DNA of 64,000 bases from Hymenobacter roseosalivarius DSM 11622 (GCF_900176135.1 NZ_FWWW01000064.1:14-64013); one strand, 5' to 3'; shown: positions 26,156 through 36,479, numbered from the stretch's first letter. Made by a program: numbers and translations. The notes: generated by a model not told the origin, from the letters alone.

Positions 26156-26479
26156 CGCCCATTTTTTCCAAAAAAGCCCCCTGGACTATTAGGAGGCCGA
26201 AGCGCTAAAGCCCCGGAATTATTCTGAAATCGAAAGTTTCGTTTGACAGTCAGTTCGGGTTATTTCCTGCTGGAAAATATGTGTAAGAGCCTGATGCTTA
26301 GCGCGGTACTCGGATCAGTATGCTGATGTTTTTCAATCAGCCTGCCGCTCTATTGCATTATATTTATCAAAAAGTACTTAATCCGGTAATATGGCCGGTA
26401 ATTTGGTTGTTTTTTGGGCTGCTTTGCAGGAGTACTTTCTGATGGTTACTGTTTTTTCTGCTGTCCTGCTTGTTTAGTT
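26156..26479. other. intergenic region with no recognised gene
   Basis: It holds an unpaired AAAAAAGCCCCC block at about 26172, a half of the common terminator stem, just after kmo. Nothing else recognised; no tRNA or clear promoter was seen. Confidence 0.5.
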
Positions 26480-26902
26480 ATGTTGCTCGAAGACATCGTC
26501 ACGCCCCGCCTTTTAACCTGTGCTATCATTGACGACGACGAGATTAACCGCTTAACCTTGCAGCATTGCATTGGCCTCACTAGCTCCCTGCACCTGATTG
26601 CCTCCTTGAAGGGCGGCGTAGAAGGGCTGAACTTCTTCAGTCTGGGTCGCCGGGTCGATGTGCTGTTCCTGGATGTGGAAATGCCCGATCTGAACGGCAT
26701 TGAGATGATACGCCTGGTTCCCGAACCGCCGGAAGTAATTTTTACGACCGCTTACGAGAGCTTCGGCATGGAGGCTTACGAGCTTAATATTGCCGATTAC
26801 TTAGTCAAGCCCTTTTCCTACGGCCGCTTTCAGCAGGCTGTACAGCGGGCAGCTGAGCGGTTACATCCGGCCCTGCCGGTCAAGTTAGATCTGCGGCAAT
26901 AA
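26480..26902 (+). CDS. response regulator receiver protein, LytTR-type receiver without output domain
   Basis: A 140-residue receiver from the ATG at 26480. The acidic pocket is IIDDDEINR, the phosphoacceptor Asp is in LFLDVEMPDLNGIEM, the switch Thr is in IFTTAYESFGMEAYE, and the lysine is in YLVKPFSYGRF. The TAYE...AYE...YLVKPFS pattern is that of receivers usually fused to LytTR DNA-binding domains, but here the protein stops 20 residues after the domain. It is convergent with the split hybrid kinase. A functional link is possible but not shown. Confidence 0.9.
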   Translation: MLLEDIVTPRLLTCAIIDDDEINRLTLQHCIGLTSSLHLIASLKGGVEGLNFFSLGRRVDVLFLDVEMPDLNGIEMIRLVPEPPEVIFTTAYESFGMEAYELNIADYLVKPFSYGRFQQAVQRAAERLHPALPVKLDLRQ

Positions 26903-26925
26903 TCTCTTTATCAGTTGCTTATAAA

Positions 26926-26974
26926 GACAAGCCCGGAGCCAGCCCAGTATGATGGGAGCGGCTCCGGGCTTGTC
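26926..26974. terminator. intrinsic terminator with a 15-base stem
   Basis: GACAAGCCCGGAGCC pairs with GGCTCCGGGCTTGTC between the convergent receiver gene and the kinase. It is stable in both directions. Confidence 0.8.
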
Positions 26975-26992
26975 TTGTTAGATAGATAATGC

Positions 26993-28717
26993 TTACGAAA
27001 GCTTTTGCCGACGTTTCTCCAGGGCACGGAGCAGCTGTGGTAGCAACCCAATAAGTTGTTCAGTTGCCTTGGCGCGCTCTTCCCGCATAAAGTCGGGCGC
27101 TTCCAGCGTTCGGATAGGTGCCAGCAGCTCGTGGGCGTGCAGTACCTTAAGCGAAGGCTTGATCTTGTGAACCAAATCGCCAACCTGAGTCCAGTCTGAA
27201 GTCTCGGCGGCGGCGGTAAGCTGAGATATTACCTCTGGCGTACTTTCTAAGAACGAGTCGAGGATGCTCTGCACAAAGCTCGTCTGGCCGTGCGCCATCT
27301 GATACAGCTCACTTAAGTCGAACAAGGGCAGCGTAGCCTGCTTAGAGGTCTGATGCAGCGCGCTCATTTCTGCCAGCAACTCAGCCTCCTCAAAAGGCTT
27401 GGTCAGGCAATCATCCATTCCAGCAGCCAGGTACTGTTCGTTGGCTTTTTGGAAAGCATTGGCTGTGAGGGCAATAACAGGCGTGCGTGCCCGGCCGGAG
27501 TCAGCGTGCTGGCGGATTTGGGCGGTAACCTCCAGCCCGCTCATGCCGGGCATCTGAATGTCCATCAGAATCAAATCGTAGCGTTGCTCCCCGAACAGGC
27601 GGAGCGCGGCGGCACCATCAGGCGCCGCATCTACCACTACTCCGTAGTTAGCCAGAATAAGCTGGGCTACCTGGCGGTTAATATCATTGTCCTCTACCAG
27701 CAGCACGCGCATACCATGCACTGCGGCGGCATATTCGAGCTCTGCGTCAGCTTGGCCAGTGATAATAGTGCCCTGGGGGGCTTTTTCGAAGGTAAGCGTG
27801 AAGCTAAACGTGCTGCCTTGCCCCGGCTCACTACACATCAGCAAGTGCCCACCCAACTGCTCCACTAAGCTGCTGCTGATGGTAAGACCCAGGCCCGTTC
27901 CCCCGAACCGCCGTGTCGTGTCGGCATAGGCCTGCGAGAAGCTGGCAAAGATGGCCTCCTGTTTATCAAGCGGTATACCCGGTCCCGTGTCGCTCACCTG
28001 AAAGCTGATCGTAACCTTCCTGGCCGTCTCAGCGAGCAGCTGGCACGCCAGCGTAACGTGGCCCCGATCCGTAAACTTAATGCTGTTGCTGAGTAAGTTA
28101 AGCAGTACTTGTTTGAGCCGATATGGGTCGCTGAGCACGAGAGGCGCGGTGAGAGCAGGAGGCGCTACAGCGAAGCCGATTTCCTTCTCGGCAGCCTGAA
28201 AGGCGACGGTTTGAGCCGCCGTTTGCAGGGCTTGGCATAAGTCGAAGGGGGTGCGCTCCAGCTCCAGATGCCCGGAGGTAATTTTGGCTACATCCAGCAC
28301 ATCGTTCAGCACGCCCAGTAAGTGCTGCCCGGAACTGCGAATAATGTCGAGATACTCGTGCTGCTGGGCATTCAGCTCGGTGCGGGCCAGCAACCCAGCC
28401 ATGCCCAGCACCCCGTTCATGGGCGTGCGAATCTCATGACTCATGTTAGCCAGGAAGTTCTCCCGCGAGCGGGCCGCTGATTCAGCTACCAGCTTCGCCC
28501 GCCGCAGTTCATCCTCGGCCAGGATGCGCTCCGTTATGTCCTGAGCGTAGGCAATAACGTAGGGCCGTTCGCCCGCCTCGGCCACTAAGCAATTGTGGTA
28601 CAGCAAGTAGCATGGGCTGGAGCTGCCCAACGGCTTCACGCTCACAATACCCGATACTTCCCGCTGCTGGCGGAAGGCAGCCAAGTACGCTTCCAATTCT
28701 GTGTCCTGCTCCACCAC
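26993..28717 (-). CDS. hybrid sensor kinase, C-terminal part of a frameshifted gene
   Basis: 574 codons from a GTG. In order: the end of a PAS domain with PAC motif ([10 protein letters not shown]), a HisKA with the phospho-His in [19 protein letters not shown], an HATPase (N box [11 protein letters not shown]1 DTGPGIP, G2 [10 protein letters not shown]), a REC ([21 protein letters not shown]), and a C-terminal HPt ([12 protein letters not shown]). This set makes an internal His-Asp-His relay. It is the continuation of the frame at 28725-30503. Joining them needs removal of one base in the CCC run at 28732-28734, which would restore [13 protein letters not shown]. As it stands, it lacks a proper start and sensor. 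Confidence 0.85.
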   Translation of the reverse strand: MVEQDTELEAYLAAFRQQREVSGIVSVKPLGSSSPCYLLYHNCLVAEAGERPYVIAYAQDITERILAEDELRRAKLVAESAARSRENFLANMSHEIRTPMNGVLGMAGLLARTELNAQQHEYLDIIRSSGQHLLGVLNDVLDVAKITSGHLELERTPFDLCQALQTAAQTVAFQAAEKEIGFAVAPPALTAPLVLSDPYRLKQVLLNLLSNSIKFTDRGHVTLACQLLAETARKVTISFQVSDTGPGIPLDKQEAIFASFSQAYADTTRRFGGTGLGLTISSSLVEQLGGHLLMCSEPGQGSTFSFTLTFEKAPQGTIITGQADAELEYAAAVHGMRVLLVEDNDINRQVAQLILANYGVVVDAAPDGAAALRLFGEQRYDLILMDIQMPGMSGLEVTAQIRQHADSGRARTPVIALTANAFQKANEQYLAAGMDDCLTKPFEEAELLAEMSALHQTSKQATLPLFDLSELYQMAHGQTSFVQSILDSFLESTPEVISQLTAAAETSDWTQVGDLVHKIKPSLKVLHAHELLAPIRTLEAPDFMREERAKATEQLIGLLPQLLRALEKRRQKLS

Positions 28718-28724
28718 AAGGCCT

Positions 28725-30503
28725 TCAGCCAGGGTTTCTGCCCACCATGTTGTGAACTGAGACGCCCATAAGGTTTGCCAGGGCCGGATTGGCAGAAAGA
28801 ATAACCCCGTCCAGGTCGTGGGTACAAATCAGGGCCTGCGTGTACTGCATCAGGTCGCGGTACTGCTTGGCCTTGCGCTCTAGAGTATGACGAATGCGCT
28901 TCACTTCAGTGATGTCGGTGCTGACGGTGAGCACCTGCACCGTGCCTTCAGGGCGAATCAACGGCCGCTTTACTACCTGATAATGGCGTACCTCGCCGCT
29001 GGCCAGGGTGAAGAGCATTTCGGCTGACTGCTCTTGCTGGCTGGCCAATACCTGCCGGTTGAGTGCAGTAAATTGACGCATTTCGAAAGCCTCGGGTGCA
29101 CTTTCCGCGTCCGTTCCCACGCGGTCGTGATTGCTGCGGCTAACAAGATCATCGAAGGCCATATTGGAAAACATAATGTCTCCCGCCTCATCATTTACAT
29201 AAAGCAGATTAGGAATAGTATCTACTATCTGACGAATAAACTCCTGCTGCTCGCGCACAATCAGCTCGCTGCGGCGATGCAGCTTCTCGGCCTGATGGCG
29301 CTCTGTAATATCGAGGCCATAAGCCAGCATTAAATGCAGGGTGCCATTGGGGTAAAACACGGGGTGAAAGCGCCGCAGAACGTAGCGCGGCCCGTGGGTG
29401 CCCGCCGCCGATTCCTCCCACGTCACCTGGCTCCGCTCGCGCACGGCTCGCTCAAACATGCGCTGCCGATTCTCGGCCACGTCGGTGGCATGCTGGCGGT
29501 ACGCGCAGTGCTCCAGCTCAGTCTTGCCTATTATCCACTCCCGGATGCCCGGATCTTGTATGCTCACCGGATTCACAAATACATAATGACCGTGGGCATC
29601 AAGCACTTCTATATCGGCGGGCAGCTGATTAAGAACAGTTTCGTAAAACTCACGCTGCGCGCCCAGCTTCTCTTCTGCCCGGTGGCGGGCCGTAATATTG
29701 GTGAAGTATAAGCTAGCGTAGGTCTCGCCGGGCACGGGAGCCACAATAAGCAGATAGTGCTCATTAGCTACGCTGATCTCGCGCTGGTGATGAGAGGCTG
29801 TGCGGAGCGCCAGCGCTACCAGGGCAACCAGTTGAGTGTGCAACTCATTAGGGCTGCCGTCCAGCTTATATAGTTGCGCGAGCGGATATGCAGCCGGATT
29901 AGCATACAACAGCTCACCGCCGGGCGTAAGGCGCAGAATGGGGTTAGGGCTTTGCTGCGCCAGCAGGGAAATAGTATTTGCGCGGGCATTGCGGCGGTAA
30001 CGAATCGTAATATCGCGGTAGCAAACCAGCCGGCCAGCCAGCGCGTCATCCAGTACTATGTAGTCGCGCTCCAGTACCCGGCCGTCAGCCAGTATTACTT
30101 CCTCGTTCATCAGCGTACGACCGGCGGCCCTTAGCTCGACTACCCGCGCCAGATAGGCGGCGGGGTCGGGATGATTATGCTGACTGCGCGCCGCTATTTC
30201 CAGGCCCGTGGCACCATATAAGCTTTCCGGGGCCTCGGAAATGCCAAAAAGCTGGCAATAGGGGCGGTTGATCATAAGCACGCGGGCAGCGTCGTCCACG
30301 AGCATTATGCCCATTTTCAGGTTTTGGGCTAGCGCCGTAAGCCGCGACTGATAGCGCAGCGCATTAGCCTGGGCTACGTGTAGCTCATGCCGCAGAGCAG
30401 CAAGCTCCTGTTCGGCCCGCTTCCGGTGGGTTCGCTCCTCGTACAGTTTTGCGAGTAAAGCTTCTGCGGGGTCAGGAGCGACCGATAAAGTAGAAAGGGA
30501 CAT
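28725..30503 (-). CDS. multi-PAS sensor region, N-terminal part of a frameshifted hybrid kinase
   Basis: 592 residues from the ATG at 30501-30503. A short coiled-coil lead (about 12-60) is followed by about five PAS/PAC units (e.g. [38 protein letters not shown], [13 protein letters not shown]). It stops at a TGA (28725-28727) in the middle of the last PAS domain, just after NMVGRN. The downstream frame supplies the rest of that PAS and the catalytic core. There is no membrane segment, so the sensor is cytoplasmic. Alone it cannot signal. It may be a recent pseudogene, a sequencing error, or a slippage-controlled gene. Confidence 0.85.
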   Translation of the reverse strand: MSLSTLSVAPDPAEALLAKLYEERTHRKRAEQELAALRHELHVAQANALRYQSRLTALAQNLKMGIMLVDDAARVLMINRPYCQLFGISEAPESLYGATGLEIAARSQHNHPDPAAYLARVVELRAAGRTLMNEEVILADGRVLERDYIVLDDALAGRLVCYRDITIRYRRNARANTISLLAQQSPNPILRLTPGGELLYANPAAYPLAQLYKLDGSPNELHTQLVALVALALRTASHHQREISVANEHYLLIVAPVPGETYASLYFTNITARHRAEEKLGAQREFYETVLNQLPADIEVLDAHGHYVFVNPVSIQDPGIREWIIGKTELEHCAYRQHATDVAENRQRMFERAVRERSQVTWEESAAGTHGPRYVLRRFHPVFYPNGTLHLMLAYGLDITERHQAEKLHRRSELIVREQQEFIRQIVDTIPNLLYVNDEAGDIMFSNMAFDDLVSRSNHDRVGTDAESAPEAFEMRQFTALNRQVLASQQEQSAEMLFTLASGEVRHYQVVKRPLIRPEGTVQVLTVSTDITEVKRIRHTLERKAKQYRDLMQYTQALICTHDLDGVILSANPALANLMGVSVHNMVGRNPG

Positions 30504-30591
30504 GCGCGGTACAGGCGACGGTTGGGTGGTCGGTAAAGATACACCAGACAAGGCAGCGGCCAAGGGCAAAATTTAGTACGAAAGCAAGGAT

Positions 30592-31215
30592 CTACAAAAA
30601 GGCGACTCCTGCCACGAGGCTCATAACCACACTGATTCCCAGGCCCAGGCCGGCCCAGGCTTGCGCCGGCGTATGCGCGTCAAGGGCCAGGCGGGCACCA
30701 AGCACGGCGAGGGCCAAAATTGCAGCTGCCAGCAGCCACCAAAAGCCGGCCGGGCCCGCCGCATTTGTAAGATGCAGTAGTACAAACAGCCCAAAAGAGC
30801 CCCCCACTCCCACGCCGTGAGCACTGATTTTCCAGCGTAGCGAGATAAGCAACGTCAGCAGCACGGCCATGGCCATGCCGAGCATTATGCGGCTTAGCAG
30901 GGGAGAAAAAGGCAGCTGGTGCAGCAGGAAGGCAGCACCGGCAAAGCTGAACGTAGCCAGCAGCAGCGGGAGCGGCCGCTGGGCCCGCTCGCGCAGAAGC
31001 AGCGAATCGAGGCGGCCGAACCAGAATAAAGCGCCCGTGCCTAGCGCGGGTAGTAAAAACGTGAATCCGAACACTACGGCCAGCACTATCCAGCGGTCGG
31101 GCAAGGCAGGCTGCGCTACCACTGGCAGCTGGTAGCAGACCACGTAAAACAAATAGGAGGGTACCAGCAACGGATGAAACGCCAGCGAAAGGGCCGTCGC
31201 CAATGATTTATTCAA
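30592..31215 (-). CDS. PAP2-like membrane phosphatase
   Basis: A 207-residue protein with six hydrophobic segments. Its conserved points match the PAP2 phosphatase superfamily: LLRERAQRPLP (the KxxxxxxRP-like motif), WKISAHGVGVGG (the S/A-G/A-H motif), and ARLALDAHTPAQAWAG (the third motif with the His nucleophile region). Such enzymes dephosphorylate lipid phosphates such as undecaprenyl pyrophosphate. The start seems to be TTG at 31213-31215, since no in-frame ATG precedes the first helix. It is on the same strand as the kinase 88 bases downstream, with no obvious link. Confidence 0.72.
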   Translation of the reverse strand: MNKSLATALSLAFHPLLVPSYLFYVVCYQLPVVAQPALPDRWIVLAVVFGFTFLLPALGTGALFWFGRLDSLLLRERAQRPLPLLLATFSFAGAAFLLHQLPFSPLLSRIMLGMAMAVLLTLLISLRWKISAHGVGVGGSFGLFVLLHLTNAAGPAGFWWLLAAAILALAVLGARLALDAHTPAQAWAGLGLGISVVMSLVAGVAFL

Positions 31216-31287
31216 CAGAAAAGAAAATAGTATGATTATGAGATCTAAGCTCTAAGCTACGTTGCCTTTGGCTTCGATTTCAAGAAA

Positions 31288-31776
31288 TTAGAAGCTACCT
31301 ACCTGTGCTAGAACGTAGCGCTCGGCCAAATCACCGGTTATTTCTTGCCCATCCAGATCCAGCTGTTGCAGGGCGCGGGGACGCATACGGTAATCGGTGG
31401 GACCAGCCGCGGAGCGTCGCGTGAGCCGTACCAGATTGGCCGATACCTGCGCCCAACGGCCAGAGCTTACCTGATCGTTGTTGCCTTCCTTGGGCTGATC
31501 CAAGTAGGTTCGGCGCTCCATGTAGGTGCTGTCGGGATAGAGGTAAAGCACCGTTTCAATACCGGCGCAGTCGGCGCACGGCAGCAATCCCTGATAAATG
31601 CCCCCCAGACCTTCAGTAGCCAATGCAATGGATGGCGCGCCCGTGCTGGGCGACGCGGAGCGGCCTACCATACCATCGGCTGGGAGCGAGGCATCGGTGG
31701 AATCCGCCGTGGACCCGGTTGGCCGGTCGCAGGCGGTAGCGAGTAAAAGCAGGCAAGGAAGCAGAAGAAGTCGCAT
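31288..31776 (-). CDS. NlpE-like lipoprotein
   Basis: A 162-residue predicted lipoprotein (MRLLLLPCLLLLATAC; lipobox ATAC). After a Ser/Asp-rich linker, the NlpE N-terminal domain follows: GGIYQGLLPCADCAGIETVL with its CxxC pair, then LYPDSTYMERRTYL. In E. coli NlpE senses surface contact and lipoprotein stress through Cpx. In Bacteroidota the domain is common and its role less known. It is separated from rpoN by 46 bases on the same strand. Confidence 0.85.
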   Translation of the reverse strand: MRLLLLPCLLLLATACDRPTGSTADSTDASLPADGMVGRSASPSTGAPSIALATEGLGGIYQGLLPCADCAGIETVLYLYPDSTYMERRTYLDQPKEGNNDQVSSGRWAQVSANLVRLTRRSAAGPTDYRMRPRALQQLDLDGQEITGDLAERYVLAQVGSF

Positions 31777-31822
31777 AAGCTGAGTAGGTTAAGCGTAAAA
31801 AAAGCCCCCCAGCTGCCCCAAT

Positions 31823-33385
31823 CTACAACTCCTTGCGAAGTCGGGCTACCGGAATATTGAGCTGCTCCCGGTACTTGGCCACCGTACGCCGGGCAATGTT
31901 GTAGCCGCGGGCGTTGAGCATCTTCTCCAGCTTATCATCGGAAAGCGGCTTGCCTTTGCTTTCCCCCTCAATGATTTCCTTCAGAATATGCTTCACCTCC
32001 CGCGAGCTGGCGTCCTCACCCGAGTCGGTGGCAATACCTTCGGAGAAAAAGTACTTCAACGGATAGATGCCGAACTCGGTTTGCACCGACTTGCTATTTG
32101 CCACCCGGCTCACGGTCGAGATATCCATGCTGATTTCCTGGGCTATGTCCTTCAGGATCATCGGCCGGAGCTTGCTTTCGTCGCCTTCCAGAAAGAACTC
32201 GCGCTGGTAGCGCACAATGGCGTCCATCGTGCGCAGCAGCGTTTGCTGCCGCTGCCGGATAGCATCAATAAACCACCGGGCCGCGTCGAGCTTCTGCTTC
32301 ACAAACGTCACGGCCTCCTTCATCTTCCGGTCCTTTTTCGACGCCTTATCATAAGCCTGAAACATCTCGGTATACGCCGGTGCCACCCGCAGATCGGGCG
32401 CATTGCGGGAGTTCAGCGTCAGGTTGAACTGGCCGTTGTCGTTGCTGAGAATAAAATCGGGGATGATGTATTGTACCTTGCCCAGGCCCGTTGGGCCGCT
32501 GCCGCCGGGCTTAGGATTTAGCTTCAGAATCAGGGCAATGGCCTCCTTTAGCTCGTCATCTTCCAGATCCAAGCGCTGCTGAATGCGAGGGTAGTGCTTC
32601 TTGGTAAACTCATCGTAGCATTCACTTAGGATGCGCTCAGCGGCCTCCACCGTATCATCTACGGGGCGGCGCTCCAGTTGCAGAAGCAGACACTCGCGCA
32701 AATCGCGCGCCCCGATACCAGCCGGGTCGAAGGCCTGAATAATGTGCAGCACCCGCTCAATCTCAGGCGGAGTAGCTTCAATATTTTGGGCAAAAGCTAA
32801 GTCGTTGGCAATGGCCGATAGGTCGCGTCGGATGTAGCCGTCGCCGTCGATGGAGCCCAGCAGCTGGCGGCCAATGGCGAGCTGCTTCTCATTGAGATCC
32901 GCAAAGCCCAACTGATCGAAAAGCGAGTCAATGAGCGTAGAGCCCGTATCGGCCAGAGGCATTTCGCGGTCGTCCTCGGCGTCGCCGGGGCCGTCACCCT
33001 GCATTTTGTAGCCAGCAATCTCATCGTCGTTGAGATAGTCGCTCAGGTCCAGGTCCTGGTTGTCCGGCGCTTCGGCGATGTCGTCTTTAGGCAGCTCTAC
33101 TTCGGGCTGTTCTTCCGAGCGCTCGTCAAAGTCTTCGTCAAGGGTATTATCGTCGTTATCGAACTCAGAGTCGGGATCATCAAAATCCTCGTCGCTATCG
33201 TCGTCATCGTCGTGTTCCTGCTCCTCTTCATTCTCGTCGCCTTCTTCCAGCGCTGGGTTTACTTCCAGCTCTTCCTTAATGCGCGTCTCTAATTCCGCCG
33301 TCGGAATTTGCAGCAGCTTAATGAATTGGATCTGTTGGGGAGACAGCTTCTGCGAGAGAAGCTGCTTCATATCAAGTCGTTGCAT
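31823..33385 (-). CDS. rpoN: RNA polymerase sigma-54 factor
   Basis: A 520-residue sigma-54. The ATG at 33383-33385 is chosen (MQRLDMKQLLSQKLSPQQIQ); M6 is an alternative. Region I is Gln/Leu-rich (residues 1-50). Region II is very acidic (about 50-130, runs of D/E). The core-binding and HTH regions follow, ending with the RpoN box ARRTVAKYRE near the C-terminus. It directs transcription from -24/-12 promoters with AAA+ activators. A half terminator block (G6-C-T7 on the minus strand) lies just after the stop. Confidence 0.97.
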   Translation of the reverse strand: MQRLDMKQLLSQKLSPQQIQFIKLLQIPTAELETRIKEELEVNPALEEGDENEEEQEHDDDDDSDEDFDDPDSEFDNDDNTLDEDFDERSEEQPEVELPKDDIAEAPDNQDLDLSDYLNDDEIAGYKMQGDGPGDAEDDREMPLADTGSTLIDSLFDQLGFADLNEKQLAIGRQLLGSIDGDGYIRRDLSAIANDLAFAQNIEATPPEIERVLHIIQAFDPAGIGARDLRECLLLQLERRPVDDTVEAAERILSECYDEFTKKHYPRIQQRLDLEDDELKEAIALILKLNPKPGGSGPTGLGKVQYIIPDFILSNDNGQFNLTLNSRNAPDLRVAPAYTEMFQAYDKASKKDRKMKEAVTFVKQKLDAARWFIDAIRQRQQTLLRTMDAIVRYQREFFLEGDESKLRPMILKDIAQEISMDISTVSRVANSKSVQTEFGIYPLKYFFSEGIATDSGEDASSREVKHILKEIIEGESKGKPLSDDKLEKMLNARGYNIARRTVAKYREQLNIPVARLRKEL

Positions 33386-33401
33386 ACACAGAAATAGCAA
33401 A

Positions 33402-33428
33402 AAGCCCCAGCGACGGTGAAATGGGGCA
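33402..33428 (-). terminator. terminator-like hairpin in the rpoN leader
   Basis: On the minus strand GCCCC, a 17-base loop and GGGGC are followed by TTTTT, between a -7-like TACATTTG (33435-33442) and the rpoN start. It could be an attenuator or the end of an upstream transcript. Confidence 0.4.
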
Positions 33429-33434
33429 CTACTT

Positions 33435-33442
33435 CAAATGTA
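33435..33442 (-). promoter_or_regulatory. -7 element TACATTTG upstream of rpoN
   Basis: An exact TAnnTTTG match on the minus strand, 50 bases from the rpoN start. No clear -33 element. Confidence 0.45.
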
Positions 33443-33532
33443 GCGTATTCTCTACTTGAGTTGAAGTAAAAAAATTGAGGGCTTCAGAAAGGACTAAAGA
33501 GCAGCACAAATTTATGCGCTACTGAAAACCTC

Positions 33533-33540
33533 TACCTTTG
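33533..33540 (+). promoter_or_regulatory. -7 element TACCTTTG running into C5
   Basis: An exact TAnnTTTG match followed by CCCCC, 38 bases before asnS. Confidence 0.65.
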
Positions 33541-33577
33541 CCCCCAATACATTATAAACCACAGAAATCTGAGTCCG

Positions 33578-34972
33578 ATGTCCGTCAGAAGGTCGAGCGT
33601 ACAGCAGCTGCTTCAGAGCCAGGAGCTGGAGCGTGAGGTAGTAGTAAAAGGCTGGGTGCGCACCCGCCGGGGCAATAAGTACGTGCAGTTTGTCGCCCTG
33701 AACGACGGCTCTACCATCCATACTATTCAGGTAGTAGCCGACGCGGAGAAGTTTCCGGAGGAAACGTTGAAGGACGTAGCTACTGGTGCCTGCCTGTCGG
33801 TGCGCGGCCAACTAGTCGCTTCCCAAGGCAAAGGCCAGGCCGTGGAAATTCAAGCTATTGAAATAGAAGTGCTTGGCACCGCTGATCCGGAGGAATATCC
33901 GTTGCAAAAGAAAGGACACTCCCTGGAGTTCCTGCGCGAAATAGCGCACCTGCGGCCGCGCACCAACACCTTCGGTGCCGTGCTCCGCGTGCGCCATGCC
34001 CTAGCTTTTGCCGTGCATCAGTACTTCAACGACCACGGCTTCTACTACGTGCATACGCCCATCATCACGGGCTCCGATGCCGAGGGTGCTGGCCAAATGT
34101 TTCGGGTCACAACTTTGCCCCCCGAGCACCCGCCCCGCACCGCCGACGGCTCCGTGGATTATAAGGAAGACTTCTTCGGTAAGCAAACCAACCTGACCGT
34201 TTCCGGTCAGCTGGAGGCGGAAGTAGCGGCTATGGCCCTGGGCAAAGTGTACACCTTCGGCCCAACTTTTCGCGCCGAAAATTCCAACACAGCCCGTCAC
34301 CTGGCCGAGTTCTGGATGATTGAGCCCGAAGTTGCCTTCAATGACCTCCAGGACAACATGGATCTGGCCGAGGATTTCCTCAAAAGCCTCGTGCGTCAGG
34401 CCCTGGAGAAATGCGCCGACGACCTTCAGTTCCTTAACGACCAGTACGACAAGGAGCTGCTCAATCGGCTGCGCTTCGTGATAGAGAATGACTTTCAGCG
34501 CCTCACCTATACCGAGGCCGTGGAGATTCTGAAAGTGGCCAAGCAGAAGTTCGAATTCCCTGTGGATTGGGGTACCGACCTGCAAAGTGAACACGAGCGC
34601 TACCTAGTAGAAAAGCATTTCAGGAAGCCCGTTATCCTGACTGATTATCCCAAGGATATCAAGGCCTTCTACATGAAGCTCAATGACGACGGCCGCACCG
34701 TGCGCGCTATGGATGTGCTGTTTCCCGGCATTGGCGAAATCATCGGCGGCTCGCAGCGCGAGGAAAACCTGGAAAAGCTGCGGACCCGCATGGAGCAGAT
34801 GCATGTAGAAGAACACGAGCTGTGGTGGTATCTGGAGCTGCGCAAGTTCGGAACTGCCCCCCACGCCGGCTTTGGCTTAGGCTTTGAGCGACTGGTGCTT
34901 TTCGTGACGGGTATGGCTAATATTCGGGATGTAATTCCCTTCCCGCGCTTCCCAAAGAACGCGGATTTCTAG
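33578..34972 (+). CDS. asnS: asparaginyl-tRNA synthetase
   Basis: A 464-residue class IIb synthetase that charges tRNA-Asn. The N-terminal OB fold covers about residues 15-110 ([18 protein letters not shown]). Motif 2 is [19 protein letters not shown], with the asparagine-specific AEFWMIEPE. Motif 3 is [16 protein letters not shown]. It ends in [11 protein letters not shown], as AsnRS does. The length is normal. It is divergent from rpoN, has its own promoter and is closed by a strong terminator. Confidence 0.97.
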   Translation: MSVRRSSVQQLLQSQELEREVVVKGWVRTRRGNKYVQFVALNDGSTIHTIQVVADAEKFPEETLKDVATGACLSVRGQLVASQGKGQAVEIQAIEIEVLGTADPEEYPLQKKGHSLEFLREIAHLRPRTNTFGAVLRVRHALAFAVHQYFNDHGFYYVHTPIITGSDAEGAGQMFRVTTLPPEHPPRTADGSVDYKEDFFGKQTNLTVSGQLEAEVAAMALGKVYTFGPTFRAENSNTARHLAEFWMIEPEVAFNDLQDNMDLAEDFLKSLVRQALEKCADDLQFLNDQYDKELLNRLRFVIENDFQRLTYTEAVEILKVAKQKFEFPVDWGTDLQSEHERYLVEKHFRKPVILTDYPKDIKAFYMKLNDDGRTVRAMDVLFPGIGEIIGGSQREENLEKLRTRMEQMHVEEHELWWYLELRKFGTAPHAGFGLGFERLVLFVTGMANIRDVIPFPRFPKNADF

Positions 34973-34990
34973 AGTCGCTCATTGTTATGG

Positions 34991-35037
34991 AATACCAAAA
35001 AACGGCAGCCTCTTCAGGAGCTGCCGTTTTTGGTATT
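34991..35037 (+). terminator. intrinsic terminator after asnS
   Basis: AATACCAAAAAACGGCAG pairs with CTGCCGTTTTTGGTATT across a short loop. The stem is nearly perfect and its inner part ends in a T-run. Confidence 0.88.
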
Positions 35038-35156
35038 TGTACTATGTAGAACCGCGGGGCTGACCACAGCGGAGGTGGCATAAGTGAAGTGTTAGGAGGC
35101 TAAGTCCGTTACAACGAAGTCCTGCGTCTACCTTATACTGCCTGCGTTGCCTGCTT

Positions 35157-36203
35157 TTACACCCGTGATAATTTCTTTTTTGCACGTTTTCGCAAAGCAC
35201 GGTAGTAACTGAGCACGTAATACTTAGCTCTCATTGATATTGGCAAGTGAGGGATACCTAATGTGTTTTGAGCAATCAATCTATACTGCTTGTCACTAAG
35301 GGAAAATCCAAAATCTTGACGTTTGTTAATTAAGATATCGTATAAATCTCCCAGCCCAAACTGCTTTTCTGATGGCAAATGCCATACGGCTACATCGGTG
35401 TCAGTCTTTTCAACATTTCTAAAGAAAACAGGGTTTGTCCAAATTCTCTTTAAAAGCGTTTTTTTAGCGGAAGACGTAAATTCGTTTTTATAATACAGGT
35501 AGCTTAGTGTCTGCGCTTCTTCATTAAATTTTGGCAGGCCCAGGCTATTGCGCCGTAATAATTCTGGCCATAGCTCAAGAAATCCTGAAAATATTAGGTT
35601 GATATTCTTAACGCTAGCCAGAAAAAACTCGCCTAAATGGTATCCTGGAATTTCATTAATTTTTCTATGTAGAAGCTCCCCATATAATACCTGCATATTC
35701 ATTTTGCTCAAGCCGTTAATTACTTCCTCCGGAGGGCACTCATATTCGAAAGATAAAAACCCCTTATCGCCGGCCTCAACAAATAATTCATCAGTTGCTC
35801 TTAGAAAGATGCAGTCTGAGTCTAGTATTAGGTATTTGTCATTCTCATTCTTGTTGTTGTTGGCTATATATTCAAGAATCGAAAACTCGTAAAACTGATT
35901 TTGAAACATTTCAAAATATCCTTTCGGAGTTTTGTATTTAAAATCAGTAAATATCACGTCAACCTGTAATTCCGTAAGTAAATCGCTTACATTTTTGCCA
36001 TCTACTTCAGGAAGATATTTTACATTAGTAAAAAGGATATGCTTCTCCTTTTTATTAAAGCGTCTGCTGGTCGCAAAGAATAAAGTAAGACAGCGCCAAT
36101 ATATGTTTTGATGGCTCTGGCTGGATGATTTCTGTCCTGTTTGCGGAAAGATGCTTTCTTCCCCTTTTTCATCAGCACACAACCACGTGCATATAAAATT
36201 CAT
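35157..36203 (-). CDS. AT-rich glycosyltransferase-like protein
   Basis: A 348-residue soluble protein, markedly AT-rich against its GC-rich neighbours. The motif KYLILDSDCIFLR (about 121-133) is a DxD-type metal-binding site after a hydrophobic strand, as in GT-A glycosyltransferases. ILFTNVKYLPEVDG near the N-terminus and AVWHLPSEKQFGLGD near the C-terminus fit the same fold. Lysine-rich tail. I cannot name the family. Base composition and isolation suggest recent horizontal transfer. Probable role: decoration of a surface polysaccharide. Confidence 0.7.
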   Translation of the reverse strand: MNFICTWLCADEKGEESIFPQTGQKSSSQSHQNIYWRCLTLFFATSRRFNKKEKHILFTNVKYLPEVDGKNVSDLLTELQVDVIFTDFKYKTPKGYFEMFQNQFYEFSILEYIANNNKNENDKYLILDSDCIFLRATDELFVEAGDKGFLSFEYECPPEEVINGLSKMNMQVLYGELLHRKINEIPGYHLGEFFLASVKNINLIFSGFLELWPELLRRNSLGLPKFNEEAQTLSYLYYKNEFTSSAKKTLLKRIWTNPVFFRNVEKTDTDVAVWHLPSEKQFGLGDLYDILINKRQDFGFSLSDKQYRLIAQNTLGIPHLPISMRAKYYVLSYYRALRKRAKKKLSRV

Positions 36204-36420
36204 AGTGAGTATTTTCAGTTTGTGATTATGGACTATTGCAACACCCCTGTGAGCGGTGTATAGCGCAATCTGCGTTGAGAAGCGTGTGCTTCGTTTAAGT
36301 CGTATTCAAAAGTAATTATACTCGGTTTTTCTGGAAAGAGTAGGCACACACAAGTATAATTTAAGCACATTGGCACTCCGGGTAGAGTCTGGCTCGTAAG
36401 TTCTTATAAGTGCTCAAACG

Positions 36421-36451
36421 CAAAAAGCCCCAATTGGATGGTCAATCGGAG
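36421..36451 (-). terminator. probable terminator of the secreted-protein gene
   Basis: Read on the minus strand, CTCCGATTG, a six-base loop and CAATTGGGG (with two wobble pairs) are followed by CTTTTTG, 29 bases after the stop at 36480. Confidence 0.55.
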
Positions 36452-36479
36452 TGTTTTGCCAAGCGGCAAAAAAGCAATG

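Noticed and set aside
26480..30503. operon of receiver and hybrid kinase
   Set aside because: The genes converge and are separated by a strong terminator, so they cannot be cotranscribed.
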